DNA of 64,000 bases from Sporosarcina ureilytica (GTDB lineage: Bacteria; Bacillota; Bacilli; Bacillales_A; Planococcaceae), in the NCBI RefSeq assembly GCF_001753205.1, contig NZ_CP017560.1:1922001-1986000 (forward strand), read 5' to 3'. The translations under genes were made by a program, and so were the position numbers. The notes beneath the pieces were generated by a model. It had not been told where the DNA came from, ran no database searches, and saw only the letters and a program-made list of their open reading frames with translations. This document shows, piece after piece, positions 26,363 through 34,318 of the stretch (positions are counted from its first letter, which is position 1; each line of letters starts with the position of its first letter).

Positions 26363-27563
26363 GTTGTTCGAGTATGATATTTCTTCGCTTCATTTGAATA
26401 AAAAATAAAGCGGTTAATCCTAAACTGATGAATCCAAAAATGACAACCATCGATTGTAGTCCGATAATATCTAAAAAAGCGCCTGCTGTTAGTAGGACAA
26501 CTTGAAACATAACGCGTTCTAACATATTACGGAATGAAAAAAACCTGCCGTGGTATGCTTTTGGCATCTGTTTTTGAAAGATGACCATCGCCGTTGGGAA
26601 AAAGCAGCCTAAAGCAAACCCCAATACTGCAAAAGCAGCTAACGTAATCATTTGGCTCTCAACAAAATATAACATAAATTCAGCAACCGCCACAAACGAA
26701 GCAAACGCAAACAATATAACCGTTGTTCTCCATTTTTTGGCGATATATTTTACCGCAAAAGCGCCGAGCATAAATGCAATGCCTTCAAACGTATAAATTA
26801 ATCCCTTCATGGCCGCCGAATCTTGTATCTCACTAATATTAATCACAATCAAGTTAAAGGAACCGATAAAGAGTAAAGGAATTAACGTCATAACAAGTGT
26901 CATCAGTACTGCCGGATACGCTTTTAACACAGGAAACACTTCCATAAAACCACCAGATTTTGCTGGCCTTTTCACTTTTGCCTCCCTGTCTTTTACGCCC
27001 TCTCCTTCGTCAATTTGCAACATGAAGGTGAATAGGAGCAGTGCGCCATAAGCGATAATCGAAGCCCAATAAAGCGTCACGAGCGACCAATAGACGAGCA
27101 TCACGCCTGCTAAAGCGGTCCCAAGCACTCTAGAAACAGTCGCAACGTTCATATGCAGCCCATTCATTGTCAATAAATCGTCCTCTTTCACAACAAGTGG
27201 AATTGTAGCTTGTAATGCCGGGAAATAAAAAGTTGCCGCTAACTGAATGCTAATCATGAAAACAACCATCCACCAAATCGATCCGGTACCGAGTGCAATT
27301 AACATGAACACAACACTCACCATTCTCCCAAAACCCGAAATTAGGAGCACTGTTTTTTTCCTGGATTGGTCTATCACTTTACCGGCCAATGGACCTGCAA
27401 CAAGTCCTGCAAGTAATCCTACAGACATAATTAACGCTTTCACAAAATCAGATGGAACTTTTTCTTGCATAAATTCTAAGTTACCAATAATCCCTGTCCA
27501 TAAACCCAAACCCGCAACCATTTCCCCAACTAAAATAATCCAAATGTTACGATTTTTCCACAT
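26343..27563 (-). CDS. MFS transporter (macrolide-efflux/EntS type)
   Basis: I start at the ATG at 27563 (MWKNRNIWIILVGE...), behind CGGGGATAG; the longer frame to 27650 runs into the parC terminator. The 406 residues form 12 hydrophobic segments. GPLAGKVIDQSRKKTVLLIS is the loop 2-3 signature, and LRNMLERVMFQ-like sequence (FFSFRNMLERVMFQ, about residue 345) matches the MFS_3/MefA branch. It probably exports a small lipophilic compound or siderophore; the cargo is unknown. Its promoter lies just beyond the parC terminator, so it is probably a separate unit. Confidence 0.88.
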   Translation of the reverse strand: MWKNRNIWIILVGEMVAGLGLWTGIIGNLEFMQEKVPSDFVKALIMSVGLLAGLVAGPLAGKVIDQSRKKTVLLISGFGRMVSVVFMLIALGTGSIWWMVVFMISIQLAATFYFPALQATIPLVVKEDDLLTMNGLHMNVATVSRVLGTALAGVMLVYWSLVTLYWASIIAYGALLLFTFMLQIDEGEGVKDREAKVKRPAKSGGFMEVFPVLKAYPAVLMTLVMTLIPLLFIGSFNLIVINISEIQDSAAMKGLIYTFEGIAFMLGAFAVKYIAKKWRTTVILFAFASFVAVAEFMLYFVESQMITLAAFAVLGFALGCFFPTAMVIFQKQMPKAYHGRFFSFRNMLERVMFQVVLLTAGAFLDIIGLQSMVVIFGFISLGLTALFFIQMKRRNIILEQPTAESI

Positions 27564-27644
27564 AACACTATCCCCGTTCGTAATAAAATCAGCTACTTTA
27601 TAATACTTCGTATTTCGAACTATTATACGGCATTGCAAAATAAA

Positions 27645-27673
27645 AGTCACGGGGATTTTTACACCCGTGACTC
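27645..27673 (-). terminator. intrinsic terminator of parEC
   Basis: AGTCACGGG pairs with CCCGTGACT around TGTAAAAATC and is followed on the reverse strand by TTTATTTT. Confidence 0.8.
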
Positions 27674-27676
27674 TGG

Positions 27677-30109
27677 TTATGACTCTATAATCGCTTTTGG
27701 ATCCTTATAAATATGTGAAACTTTTCCTTCTTTTTTCTCATCGGCAATAAAGCTTCCATTCGATTGACGATCTACTAATCTTAAAGTACCAGCTTGAACC
27801 GGTACTTTTTCATCATTTTCTGTCGCTAATACAATAATTTCATCATTTGTTGCCATCACTGCACCTATTACCCGGTGAGGGTTCGTTTGTAGTTCTCTTA
27901 AGACGAGAAGTCCGCGCTGAGCTCTCTTCGCTGTCTCAAGTTCTTTAAGTCCCATTCTCTTCACTGCCCCACGCTGTGTAGCTACAATAATCGAAGCATT
28001 CGTATCAGATACGACAACTATCGAGACAAGTTTATCATCTTCTTTTAAATTAATCCCCCGAACTCCAGCGGTACGAATACCAGTTACATTCACTTCAGAC
28101 AATGAAAACCGGAGTGCATACGCTTGATGCGTAAAGAGGATGACATCTTCATCGCCTTTCACGAGTTTGGCGTCAACCATCCGATCACCATCGCGAACGC
28201 CCATTGCAATAAATGTTCGATTATAACGTCTGACTGGATAATTCGATAAACATGATTTTTTAATGTTTCCATTCTCAGTTACGGTTACGACGACCGCATC
28301 TTCTTCGAAATTTTCAATACCAATTGCCGCTACAATTTCTTCATTCGGCTCTAAGGGAATGATACTTGAAATATGTTGACCAAGATCACGCCATCTAATA
28401 TCTGGTAACTCATGTACTGGCTGATATAAATAGTTACCGAATGACGTAAACAACAATAGATGATGCTGTGTATTCATCTGCTCTTCAAATAACATATAGT
28501 CAGATTCCTTCATGTCATGTCCAGTACCATTTGATGCGCTATAAGAACGAATGCTCGTTCGTTTAATATAGCCGTCTTTTGTAACAGAAACATACACTTC
28601 TTCGCTCGGTATAAGGATATCAATATCAACTTTAATTTCTTCGATTTTTGCTTCAATTTCCGATCTTCTAGGCTCAGCAAATTTCTTGCGAAGTGCCGTC
28701 AATTCTTTACGAATGACTGCCGTAAGCTTTTTATCGCTTTTTAAGATTGCATCTAGTTCTTCAATCGTTTTTTTCAATGTTTCTTCTTCTTTTCGCAACT
28801 CTGTTATATCTGTGTTCGTTAATCGATATAACTGTAACGATACAATCGCTTCCGCTTGAATTTCGGAGAACCCAAACTTCTCGATAATATTATTTTTAGC
28901 ATCGCGCTTATCTTTAGAACTTCTAATCGTTTGAATGACTTCGTCTAATATAGATAACGCCTTCATTAAGCCTTCTACAATATGTAGACGATCTTGTGCT
29001 TTTTGAATATCATATTCCGATCTTCTTGTCACAACTTCTTTTTGATGGTCAATATAAGCATCTAGTAACATTGGCAGCGACATTAAAGTTGGCCGGCGCC
29101 CAGCAATTGCAATCATATTAAAATTATACGTCACTTGTAAATCTGTATTTTTTAATAAATATTGTAAAATACCGTTACTATCCGTATCTTTTCTTAATTC
29201 AATTACAATACGCAAACCTGTTCTATCCGACTCATCCCTTACATCGGCAATCCCTTCCAACTTCCGATCAATTCGGAGTTCGTCCATACGCTTTACGAGA
29301 TTTGCTTTATTCACTTCATATGGAATTTCAGATACGACAATTTGGGATTTTCCGCCTTTTAAAGATTCGATATCCGTTTTGGCACGAATCACAAACCGAC
29401 CTCTACCTGTTTTATAGGCTGTTTTAATTCCATCCGTTCCTTGTATAATACCGCCGGTTGGAAAATCAGGCCCTTTGATGACCGTCATGAGTTCATCAAC
29501 CGTTACATTCGGCTTTTTAAGTCGAAGAAGAACCGCATCGAGCACTTCATGGAGTGCGTGCGGTGGAATATCTGTTGCGTAACCCGCTGAAATTCCCGTT
29601 GACCCATTGACAAGTAGATTTGGAAATCTAGCCGGTAAGACAGTAGGCTCCGGTTCCGTGTCATCAAAGTTTGGAATAAAATCAACCGTGTTTTTCTCAA
29701 TATCTCGCAACATTTCACCGGAAATCGCAGATAAACGTGCTTCTGTATAACGCATTGCTGCCGCAGAGTCGCCATCGATGGAACCGTTATTTCCGTGCAT
29801 TTCAATCATTAAATGGCGAAGTTTCCAATCTTGGCTCATCCGCACCATCGCTTCATAGACAGAGGAATCTCCGTGTGGATGATAATTACCAATTACGTTT
29901 CCAACTGTTTTGGCAGCTTTACGGAATGCCTTTTCGTGTGTATTGCCATCATGGTGCATCGCATACAAAATCCGGCGTTGTACTGGTTTCAATCCGTCAC
30001 GCGCATCTGGTAATGCTCGGTCTTGAATGATGTATTTACTATATCTTCCAAATCGATCCCCGATAACTTCTTCGAGTGGAAGATCTTGAAATCGTTCAAC
30101 ATTTGTCAT
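27677..30109 (-). CDS. parC: DNA topoisomerase IV subunit A
   Basis: ParC is the breaking-rejoining subunit of topoisomerase IV, which unlinks daughter chromosomes. The 810-residue product has RALPDARDGLKPVQRRILYA near residue 33, HPHGDSSVYEAMVR near residue 77 (the quinolone-resistance region, with the usual sensitive-type serine and glutamate), and the active tyrosine in AAMRYTEARLS near residue 120. The C-terminal half shows the beta-pinwheel repeats (VTENGNIKKS, VVATQRGAVKRMGL). The start overlaps the parE stop by four bases, so the two are coupled. Confidence 0.97.
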   Translation of the reverse strand: MTNVERFQDLPLEEVIGDRFGRYSKYIIQDRALPDARDGLKPVQRRILYAMHHDGNTHEKAFRKAAKTVGNVIGNYHPHGDSSVYEAMVRMSQDWKLRHLMIEMHGNNGSIDGDSAAAMRYTEARLSAISGEMLRDIEKNTVDFIPNFDDTEPEPTVLPARFPNLLVNGSTGISAGYATDIPPHALHEVLDAVLLRLKKPNVTVDELMTVIKGPDFPTGGIIQGTDGIKTAYKTGRGRFVIRAKTDIESLKGGKSQIVVSEIPYEVNKANLVKRMDELRIDRKLEGIADVRDESDRTGLRIVIELRKDTDSNGILQYLLKNTDLQVTYNFNMIAIAGRRPTLMSLPMLLDAYIDHQKEVVTRRSEYDIQKAQDRLHIVEGLMKALSILDEVIQTIRSSKDKRDAKNNIIEKFGFSEIQAEAIVSLQLYRLTNTDITELRKEEETLKKTIEELDAILKSDKKLTAVIRKELTALRKKFAEPRRSEIEAKIEEIKVDIDILIPSEEVYVSVTKDGYIKRTSIRSYSASNGTGHDMKESDYMLFEEQMNTQHHLLLFTSFGNYLYQPVHELPDIRWRDLGQHISSIIPLEPNEEIVAAIGIENFEEDAVVVTVTENGNIKKSCLSNYPVRRYNRTFIAMGVRDGDRMVDAKLVKGDEDVILFTHQAYALRFSLSEVNVTGIRTAGVRGINLKEDDKLVSIVVVSDTNASIIVATQRGAVKRMGLKELETAKRAQRGLLVLRELQTNPHRVIGAVMATNDEIIVLATENDEKVPVQAGTLRLVDRQSNGSFIADEKKEGKVSHIYKDPKAIIES

Positions 30110-32079
30110 TCATAATCCTCCTCGACATGGATAAATTCATTATCTAAAATATTATGTTCTTCAAGTTGTCCGAAATCGACGTTTTCTTCTATCCATCGTC
30201 TTCTTGGTTCAACTTTATCACCCATGAGCGTTGTAATGCGTCGCTCTGCTTTAGCACCATCTTCAATCGTGACACGGATTAACGTACGCGTTGCAGGGTT
30301 CATTGTTGTCTCCCATAATTGGTCCGCATTCATTTCCCCAAGACCTTTATAACGTTGTAACATGTAGCCTTTACCGATTTTTTCTACTGCGGCATCAAGG
30401 TCTGTTTCTGTCCATGCATATTCAACCTTTTCTTTCTTGCCTGTGCCTTTAAATACTTTAAATAGTGGCGGAAGTGCAATGAAGACTTTTCCAGCCTCAA
30501 CGAGTGGTTTCATATATCGATAAAAGAACGTCAATAAGAGTACTTGAATATGTGCACCGTCTGTATCGGCATCCGTCATAATGACAATTTTATCGTAGGC
30601 TGCATCTTCAATATGAAAATCTGTGCCCACGCCAGCACCTATCGCATGGATAATCATGTTAATTTCTTCATTTTTCATAATGTCTTCCAGCTTTGCTTTT
30701 TCGGTATTAATCACTTTACCACGAAGAGGCAATATCGCTTGGAAAACACGATCGCGTCCTTGTTTTGCAGAACCGCCTGCGGAATCTCCTTCGACAAGAT
30801 ACAATTCGTTTCTTGCCGCATTACGAGATTGGGCGGGGGTTAACTTACCTGAAAGTAACGTTTCCGAGCGTCTTCTCTTTTTACCGGACCGTGCATCTTC
30901 ACGTGCTTTACGTGCCGCTTCTCTTGCTTGTTGGGAACGAATCGCTTTTCGGATAAGCGAGGCACTTAATTCCGCATTCTCTTCAAGGAAATATAATAGT
31001 TTTTGGGATATTACAGACTCTGTGACAGATCTAGCTTCACTTGTGCCCAACTTCCCTTTTGTCTGTCCTTCGAACTGAAGAATCTCTTCCGGGATGCGAA
31101 CAGAAATAATGGCAGATATCCCTTCACGAACATCTGCTCCCTCTAGATTCTTATCTCTTTCTTTTAAAAGACCAGTTCGTCTTGCATAATCATTAAAAAC
31201 ACGAGTTAGAGCCGTTCGTGCCCCTGTCTCATGTGTTCCGCCATCTTTTGTTCTAACGTTGTTAACAAACGACAATATCGTTTCAGAATAGCCATCACTA
31301 AACTGAAAAGCAAATTCAACTTCAATGCCTTCCGATTCTCCGTCTAGGTAAGCCACTTCATGCAGTACATCTTTTTCTTCATTTAAATATGAAACAAATG
31401 CTTTTATGCCTGACTCATAGAAAAAAGTTTCTTGTTTGTCAGTCTCTTCATCTTTTAAATTTATTTTTAACCCTTTTAATAAAAATGCAGATTCTCGTAA
31501 ACGTTCACTTAATGTTTCATATTGATATTTAACAGCGGAGAATATTGTAGAATCTGGTTTGAAATGAATATCTGTTCCTTTTTCTCTCGTCGTACCGATT
31601 TTTTCAAGCGTTGTAACTGGCTTTCCACCCCGCTCAAAACGTTGACGAAACTTCTTTCCATCTCGATAAATCGTCACTTCTAGCCATTCAGATAAAGCGT
31701 TCACAACAGCAGCACCAACACCATGGAGTCCACCACTTGTTTTATAACCGCCTTGGCCAAATTTACCGCCGGCGTGTAACACGGTCAAAATAACTTCTGT
31801 CGTCGGTTTTCCCATTTGGTGCATCCCGGTAGGCATCCCACGTCCGTAATCACGGACACTGACACTACCATCTACATGTAATGTCACATCTATTTCGGCA
31901 CCGAATCCTGCAAGAGCTTCGTCCACTGCATTATCAACAATCTCGTAGACTAGGTGATGAAGACCGCGTGTATCCGTTGAACCTATATACATTCCAGGCC
32001 GTTTTCTAACGGCGTCTAATCCTTCTAGTACTTGGATTGAATCATCATCATATTTATAAACTTCTGGTTGTTTCGTCAA
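30106..32079 (-). CDS. parE: DNA topoisomerase IV subunit B
   Basis: ParE is the ATPase subunit of topoisomerase IV. The 657 residues contain the GHKL ATP site: EGLDAVRKRPGMYIGSTDTR, EIVDNAVDEALAG, DYGRGMPTG and GGLHGVGAAVVNALS. The TOPRIM domain shows LVEGDSAGGSAKQGRDR and IVIMTDADTDGAHI. The C-terminus has QRYKGLGEMNADQLWETTM. The length is normal. The gene faces plsY across about 230 bases, the same head-to-head order as in B. subtilis. Confidence 0.97.
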   Translation of the reverse strand: MTKQPEVYKYDDDSIQVLEGLDAVRKRPGMYIGSTDTRGLHHLVYEIVDNAVDEALAGFGAEIDVTLHVDGSVSVRDYGRGMPTGMHQMGKPTTEVILTVLHAGGKFGQGGYKTSGGLHGVGAAVVNALSEWLEVTIYRDGKKFRQRFERGGKPVTTLEKIGTTREKGTDIHFKPDSTIFSAVKYQYETLSERLRESAFLLKGLKINLKDEETDKQETFFYESGIKAFVSYLNEEKDVLHEVAYLDGESEGIEVEFAFQFSDGYSETILSFVNNVRTKDGGTHETGARTALTRVFNDYARRTGLLKERDKNLEGADVREGISAIISVRIPEEILQFEGQTKGKLGTSEARSVTESVISQKLLYFLEENAELSASLIRKAIRSQQAREAARKAREDARSGKKRRRSETLLSGKLTPAQSRNAARNELYLVEGDSAGGSAKQGRDRVFQAILPLRGKVINTEKAKLEDIMKNEEINMIIHAIGAGVGTDFHIEDAAYDKIVIMTDADTDGAHIQVLLLTFFYRYMKPLVEAGKVFIALPPLFKVFKGTGKKEKVEYAWTETDLDAAVEKIGKGYMLQRYKGLGEMNADQLWETTMNPATRTLIRVTIEDGAKAERRITTLMGDKVEPRRRWIEENVDFGQLEEHNILDNEFIHVEEDYE

Positions 32080-32308
32080 AATTCCGCCTCCATCAAACGA
32101 ATGTTCTTAACTTTTATCGTACCGCTTCCGGAAAAGGTTGTCAAATCAACGTTTGCAGAAGCTCGCTTCATTAATTGTATATAAAAAATGCCTTGATTGC
32201 AACGAGAGCAGAAAACTTTACACCTCATATCATATAACTGCCATTGTCGCATGACCATAGTTCTGATAAACTTAATGCATACTTAGACAACAAAGTGAGG
32301 AGTACGTC

Positions 32309-32914
32309 ATGGATTTATTCATAATGATTTTTGCCGCTTATATTCTGGGCTCTATCCCTTCTGCATTATGGGTTGGCAAATGGTTTTACAAAGTAGATGT
32401 TCGCGAACATGGCAGCGGTAACCTTGGAGCAACGAATACATTTCGTGTACTTGGAAAAACTGCCGGTTTCATCGTAACATTATTAGATATTTTAAAAGGA
32501 ACAGCTGCAACACTACTTCCTTTACTTCCGTTTTTTTCGGAAACAACGATTCATCCACTAATTTTAGGACTGATTTCAGTTGTCGGACATATGTATCCGA
32601 TTTTCGCTAACTTCATAGGTGGGAAGGCAGTCGCTACTTCAGGTGGTGTTGTATTAGGGTATCATTGGCCAGTATTTCTACTTGTCATTATTATCTTTTT
32701 TATCGTTTTAAAATTATCAAAAATGGTCTCCTTTACTTCGATGACAGTCGCAATCGTTGGCATTATTTATAGTGTTGTTTATTTTTTTAATACAGGTGAT
32801 TTTTCATTGTTAATCGTCATAGGTCTTTTAACGCTATTTATTTTTTACAGACATCGTGAAAATATTGCAAGGATCCGTGCGGGGACTGAACCAAAAATAA
32901 CTTGGTTAAAGTAA
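32309..32914 (+). CDS. plsY: glycerol-3-phosphate acyltransferase (acyl-phosphate dependent)
   Basis: PlsY is the membrane enzyme that acylates glycerol-3-phosphate with acyl phosphate, the first step of phospholipid synthesis. The ATG follows GTGAGGAG. The 201 residues include the active-site loops GSIPSALWVGKWFYKVDVRE (with HGSGNLGATNTFRVLGK), GHMYPIF and GGKAVATSGGVVLGY, and about seven hydrophobic segments. Its place divergent from parE is the usual one in Bacillales. A HesB-like gene follows 29 bases after its stop. Confidence 0.96.
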   Translation: MDLFIMIFAAYILGSIPSALWVGKWFYKVDVREHGSGNLGATNTFRVLGKTAGFIVTLLDILKGTAATLLPLLPFFSETTIHPLILGLISVVGHMYPIFANFIGGKAVATSGGVVLGYHWPVFLLVIIIFFIVLKLSKMVSFTSMTVAIVGIIYSVVYFFNTGDFSLLIVIGLLTLFIFYRHRENIARIRAGTEPKITWLK

Positions 32915-32943
32915 TAGAATGAACGTGATAGGCGGGATTGTCA

Positions 32944-33237
32944 ATGAACATTGTTTTGAGCGATGAAGCATTAAAGTGGTTTACGAACGAAATGGATGTA
33001 AGTAAAGGCGAGGCAATTCGTTTTTTCGCAAGATACGGCGGCTCGAGTCCACTACATGAGGGGTTTTCTTTAGGTGTAACTAAAATTGAACCTGACGAAG
33101 CCTCTGTACAGATAGAAAAAGAAGGTGTCCTTTATTATATCGAAAGCAGAGATGAATGGTTTTTCGATGGACACGATTTAATTGTTGACGTCAATCCAAA
33201 ACTACAAGAATTGTCTTATTTCTATAAGAAATCGTGA
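32944..33237 (+). CDS. HesB/IscA-like protein (YneR type)
   Basis: The ATG at 32944 lies seven bases after GGCGGG; a TTG at 32938 is the alternative. The 97-residue protein matches the YneR family: LSDEALKWFTNEMDVSKGEA, IRFFARYGGSSPLHEGFSLG, and SRDEWFFDGHDLIVDV. It has the HesB fold but lacks the cysteines that iron-sulphur carriers use, so a role in cluster assembly is doubtful. Its position after plsY is the same as yneR/plsY neighbours in B. subtilis. The stop codon lies inside the terminator stem. Confidence 0.85.
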   Translation: MNIVLSDEALKWFTNEMDVSKGEAIRFFARYGGSSPLHEGFSLGVTKIEPDEASVQIEKEGVLYYIESRDEWFFDGHDLIVDVNPKLQELSYFYKKS

Positions 33238-33264
33238 GAGTTTCATGCTCTCACGATTTTTTTT
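33230..33264 (+). terminator. intrinsic terminator
   Basis: AATCGTGAGAG pairs perfectly with CTCTCACGATT and is followed by T residues. Confidence 0.9.
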
Positions 33265-33300
33265 ATGCAAAACAGACTCCTCGAACCTAATGAAAGGCAT

Positions 33301-33603
33301 TTATAATAAATTAAACCGTCTTAACTGGTCGGTTAATCCTTCTTTTATTAAAATTCGCTTCTCATGTTCCCCAAACAAATCAAAATGAGGATAATCATCT
33401 CGCATATCAATCCACTCACGCTTAAGACCGTATTTCTCGCCCCATTCCGCAAGTCTCACAATATTTCCACAGCCTGCTTTTGTAACCGTTTTACAGTTTG
33501 GAAAACGTTCATCCAGCCAATAATGCGTTAAAAACGCGATTTCACCAGCTGCAACTGCCTCTTTCCAAGCGATCAACTCTTGTCGATTAATGCCGAATGC
33601 CAT
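33301..33603 (-). CDS. conserved hypothetical protein (YneQ-like)
   Basis: The ATG at 33603 overlaps the stop of the thioesterase gene (TAATG), giving 100 residues; a longer frame to 33645 would run back into that gene. The product starts MAFGINRQELIAWKEAVAAG and has a conserved-looking THYWLDERFPNCKTVTKAGC and DMRDDYPHFDLFGEHEK. It is small and soluble. The position after a YneP-like gene matches yneP-yneQ of B. subtilis. No function is known to me. Confidence 0.8.
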   Translation of the reverse strand: MAFGINRQELIAWKEAVAAGEIAFLTHYWLDERFPNCKTVTKAGCGNIVRLAEWGEKYGLKREWIDMRDDYPHFDLFGEHEKRILIKEGLTDQLRRFNLL

Positions 33604-34028
33604 TAGACTTGAACCCTTTTCACTTCTTGATATTTCGCTTCCCAAGCAGGATCTACTTTACTTAAAGATACGGGTCTAAAATTATCTTTTTTCACTAAAA
33701 CATGTTCAGATAGAGCAGTTGCTGCAACCGTACCATCTTCATGTAAAATCTCATAGCCGTACGTCGTGCGTAAACGTCCATGTGTCTCAACCCAAGTACG
33801 GATTGTTGCCACTTGGCCATAACGCATGGCTGCCTTGTACTGTATCGATAAATCCGTCACAGGAGATAAATAACCTTCTTTTTCTAATCCTGCATATGTA
33901 AAGCCGAGATCTTGTATCAATGCGGTTCGTCCAATTTCCATCCATACTAAATAATTTGCATGATAAACAACACCCATTTGATCTGTTTCTGCATAGCGAA
34001 TTTCTATCTCTTTTTCACTTATAAACAA
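33603..34028 (-). CDS. acyl-CoA thioesterase, 4-hydroxybenzoyl-CoA thioesterase fold (YneP-like)
   Basis: I choose the TTG at 34028 (product MFISEKEIEIRYAETDQ...), six bases after AGAGGTGA; an ATG at 34049 would put that ribosome site inside the gene. The 141 residues show the hotdog-fold signature YAETDQMGVVYHANYLVWME with the active aspartate in the first loop, then IGRTALIQDLG and VTDLSIQYKAAMRYGQ. Such enzymes cleave acyl-CoA thioesters. The downstream YneQ-like gene is coupled. Confidence 0.88.
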   Translation of the reverse strand: MFISEKEIEIRYAETDQMGVVYHANYLVWMEIGRTALIQDLGFTYAGLEKEGYLSPVTDLSIQYKAAMRYGQVATIRTWVETHGRLRTTYGYEILHEDGTVAATALSEHVLVKKDNFRPVSLSKVDPAWEAKYQEVKRVQV

Positions 34029-34112
34029 TTGAATCACCTCTTTCTTCATTATACAAAAGGTTTACCATAAATGGTGTAGGACGCTTTTAAATATGTATTT
34101 CTTTTTACATTA

Positions 34113-34251
34113 GTCAATTTCATAATCCAATCTTTTCGCTGCGCCGATACAATATATAGTTTGGGCAATTATGAAATTGCCTCTGTTAAGTTAAAACGTT
34201 CTTAACTATATACTGTATCAGCTTAGCGGTTTTAGGTAATTATGAAATTGA
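34113..34251. repeat. 139-bp nested imperfect palindrome
   Basis: The outer arms are TCAATTTCATAAT (34113-34125) and ATTATGAAATTGA (34239-34251), perfectly complementary. Inner arms GATACAATATATAGTT (34146-34161) and AACTATATACTGTATC (34204-34219) differ at one base. The centre holds two more hairpins, GGCAATT/AATTGCC (34164-34181) and GTTAAG/CTTAAC (34185-34206). The whole could fold into one branched structure. It may be a miniature inverted-repeat element or a structured RNA. Confidence 0.6.
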
Positions 34252-34266
34252 TTCATATGAATGACA

Positions 34267-34311
34267 AAAAACTGTAGATAAAGTCACGTGGGACCTTATC
34301 TACAGTTTTAA
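34267..34311. terminator. terminator of acnA
   Basis: AAAACTGTAGATAAgGTC pairs with GACtTTATCTACAGTTTT on the reverse strand. A and T runs on both sides allow action in either direction. Confidence 0.85.
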
Positions 34312-34318
34312 AAATCAC

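Noticed and set aside
29503..30030. Long open frames on both strands opposite parC
   Set aside because: They mirror a well-conserved topoisomerase gene, have no ribosome sites and no recognisable products.
30623..31078. 151-residue open frame opposite parE
   Set aside because: It is a shadow of the parE coding strand with no start signal.
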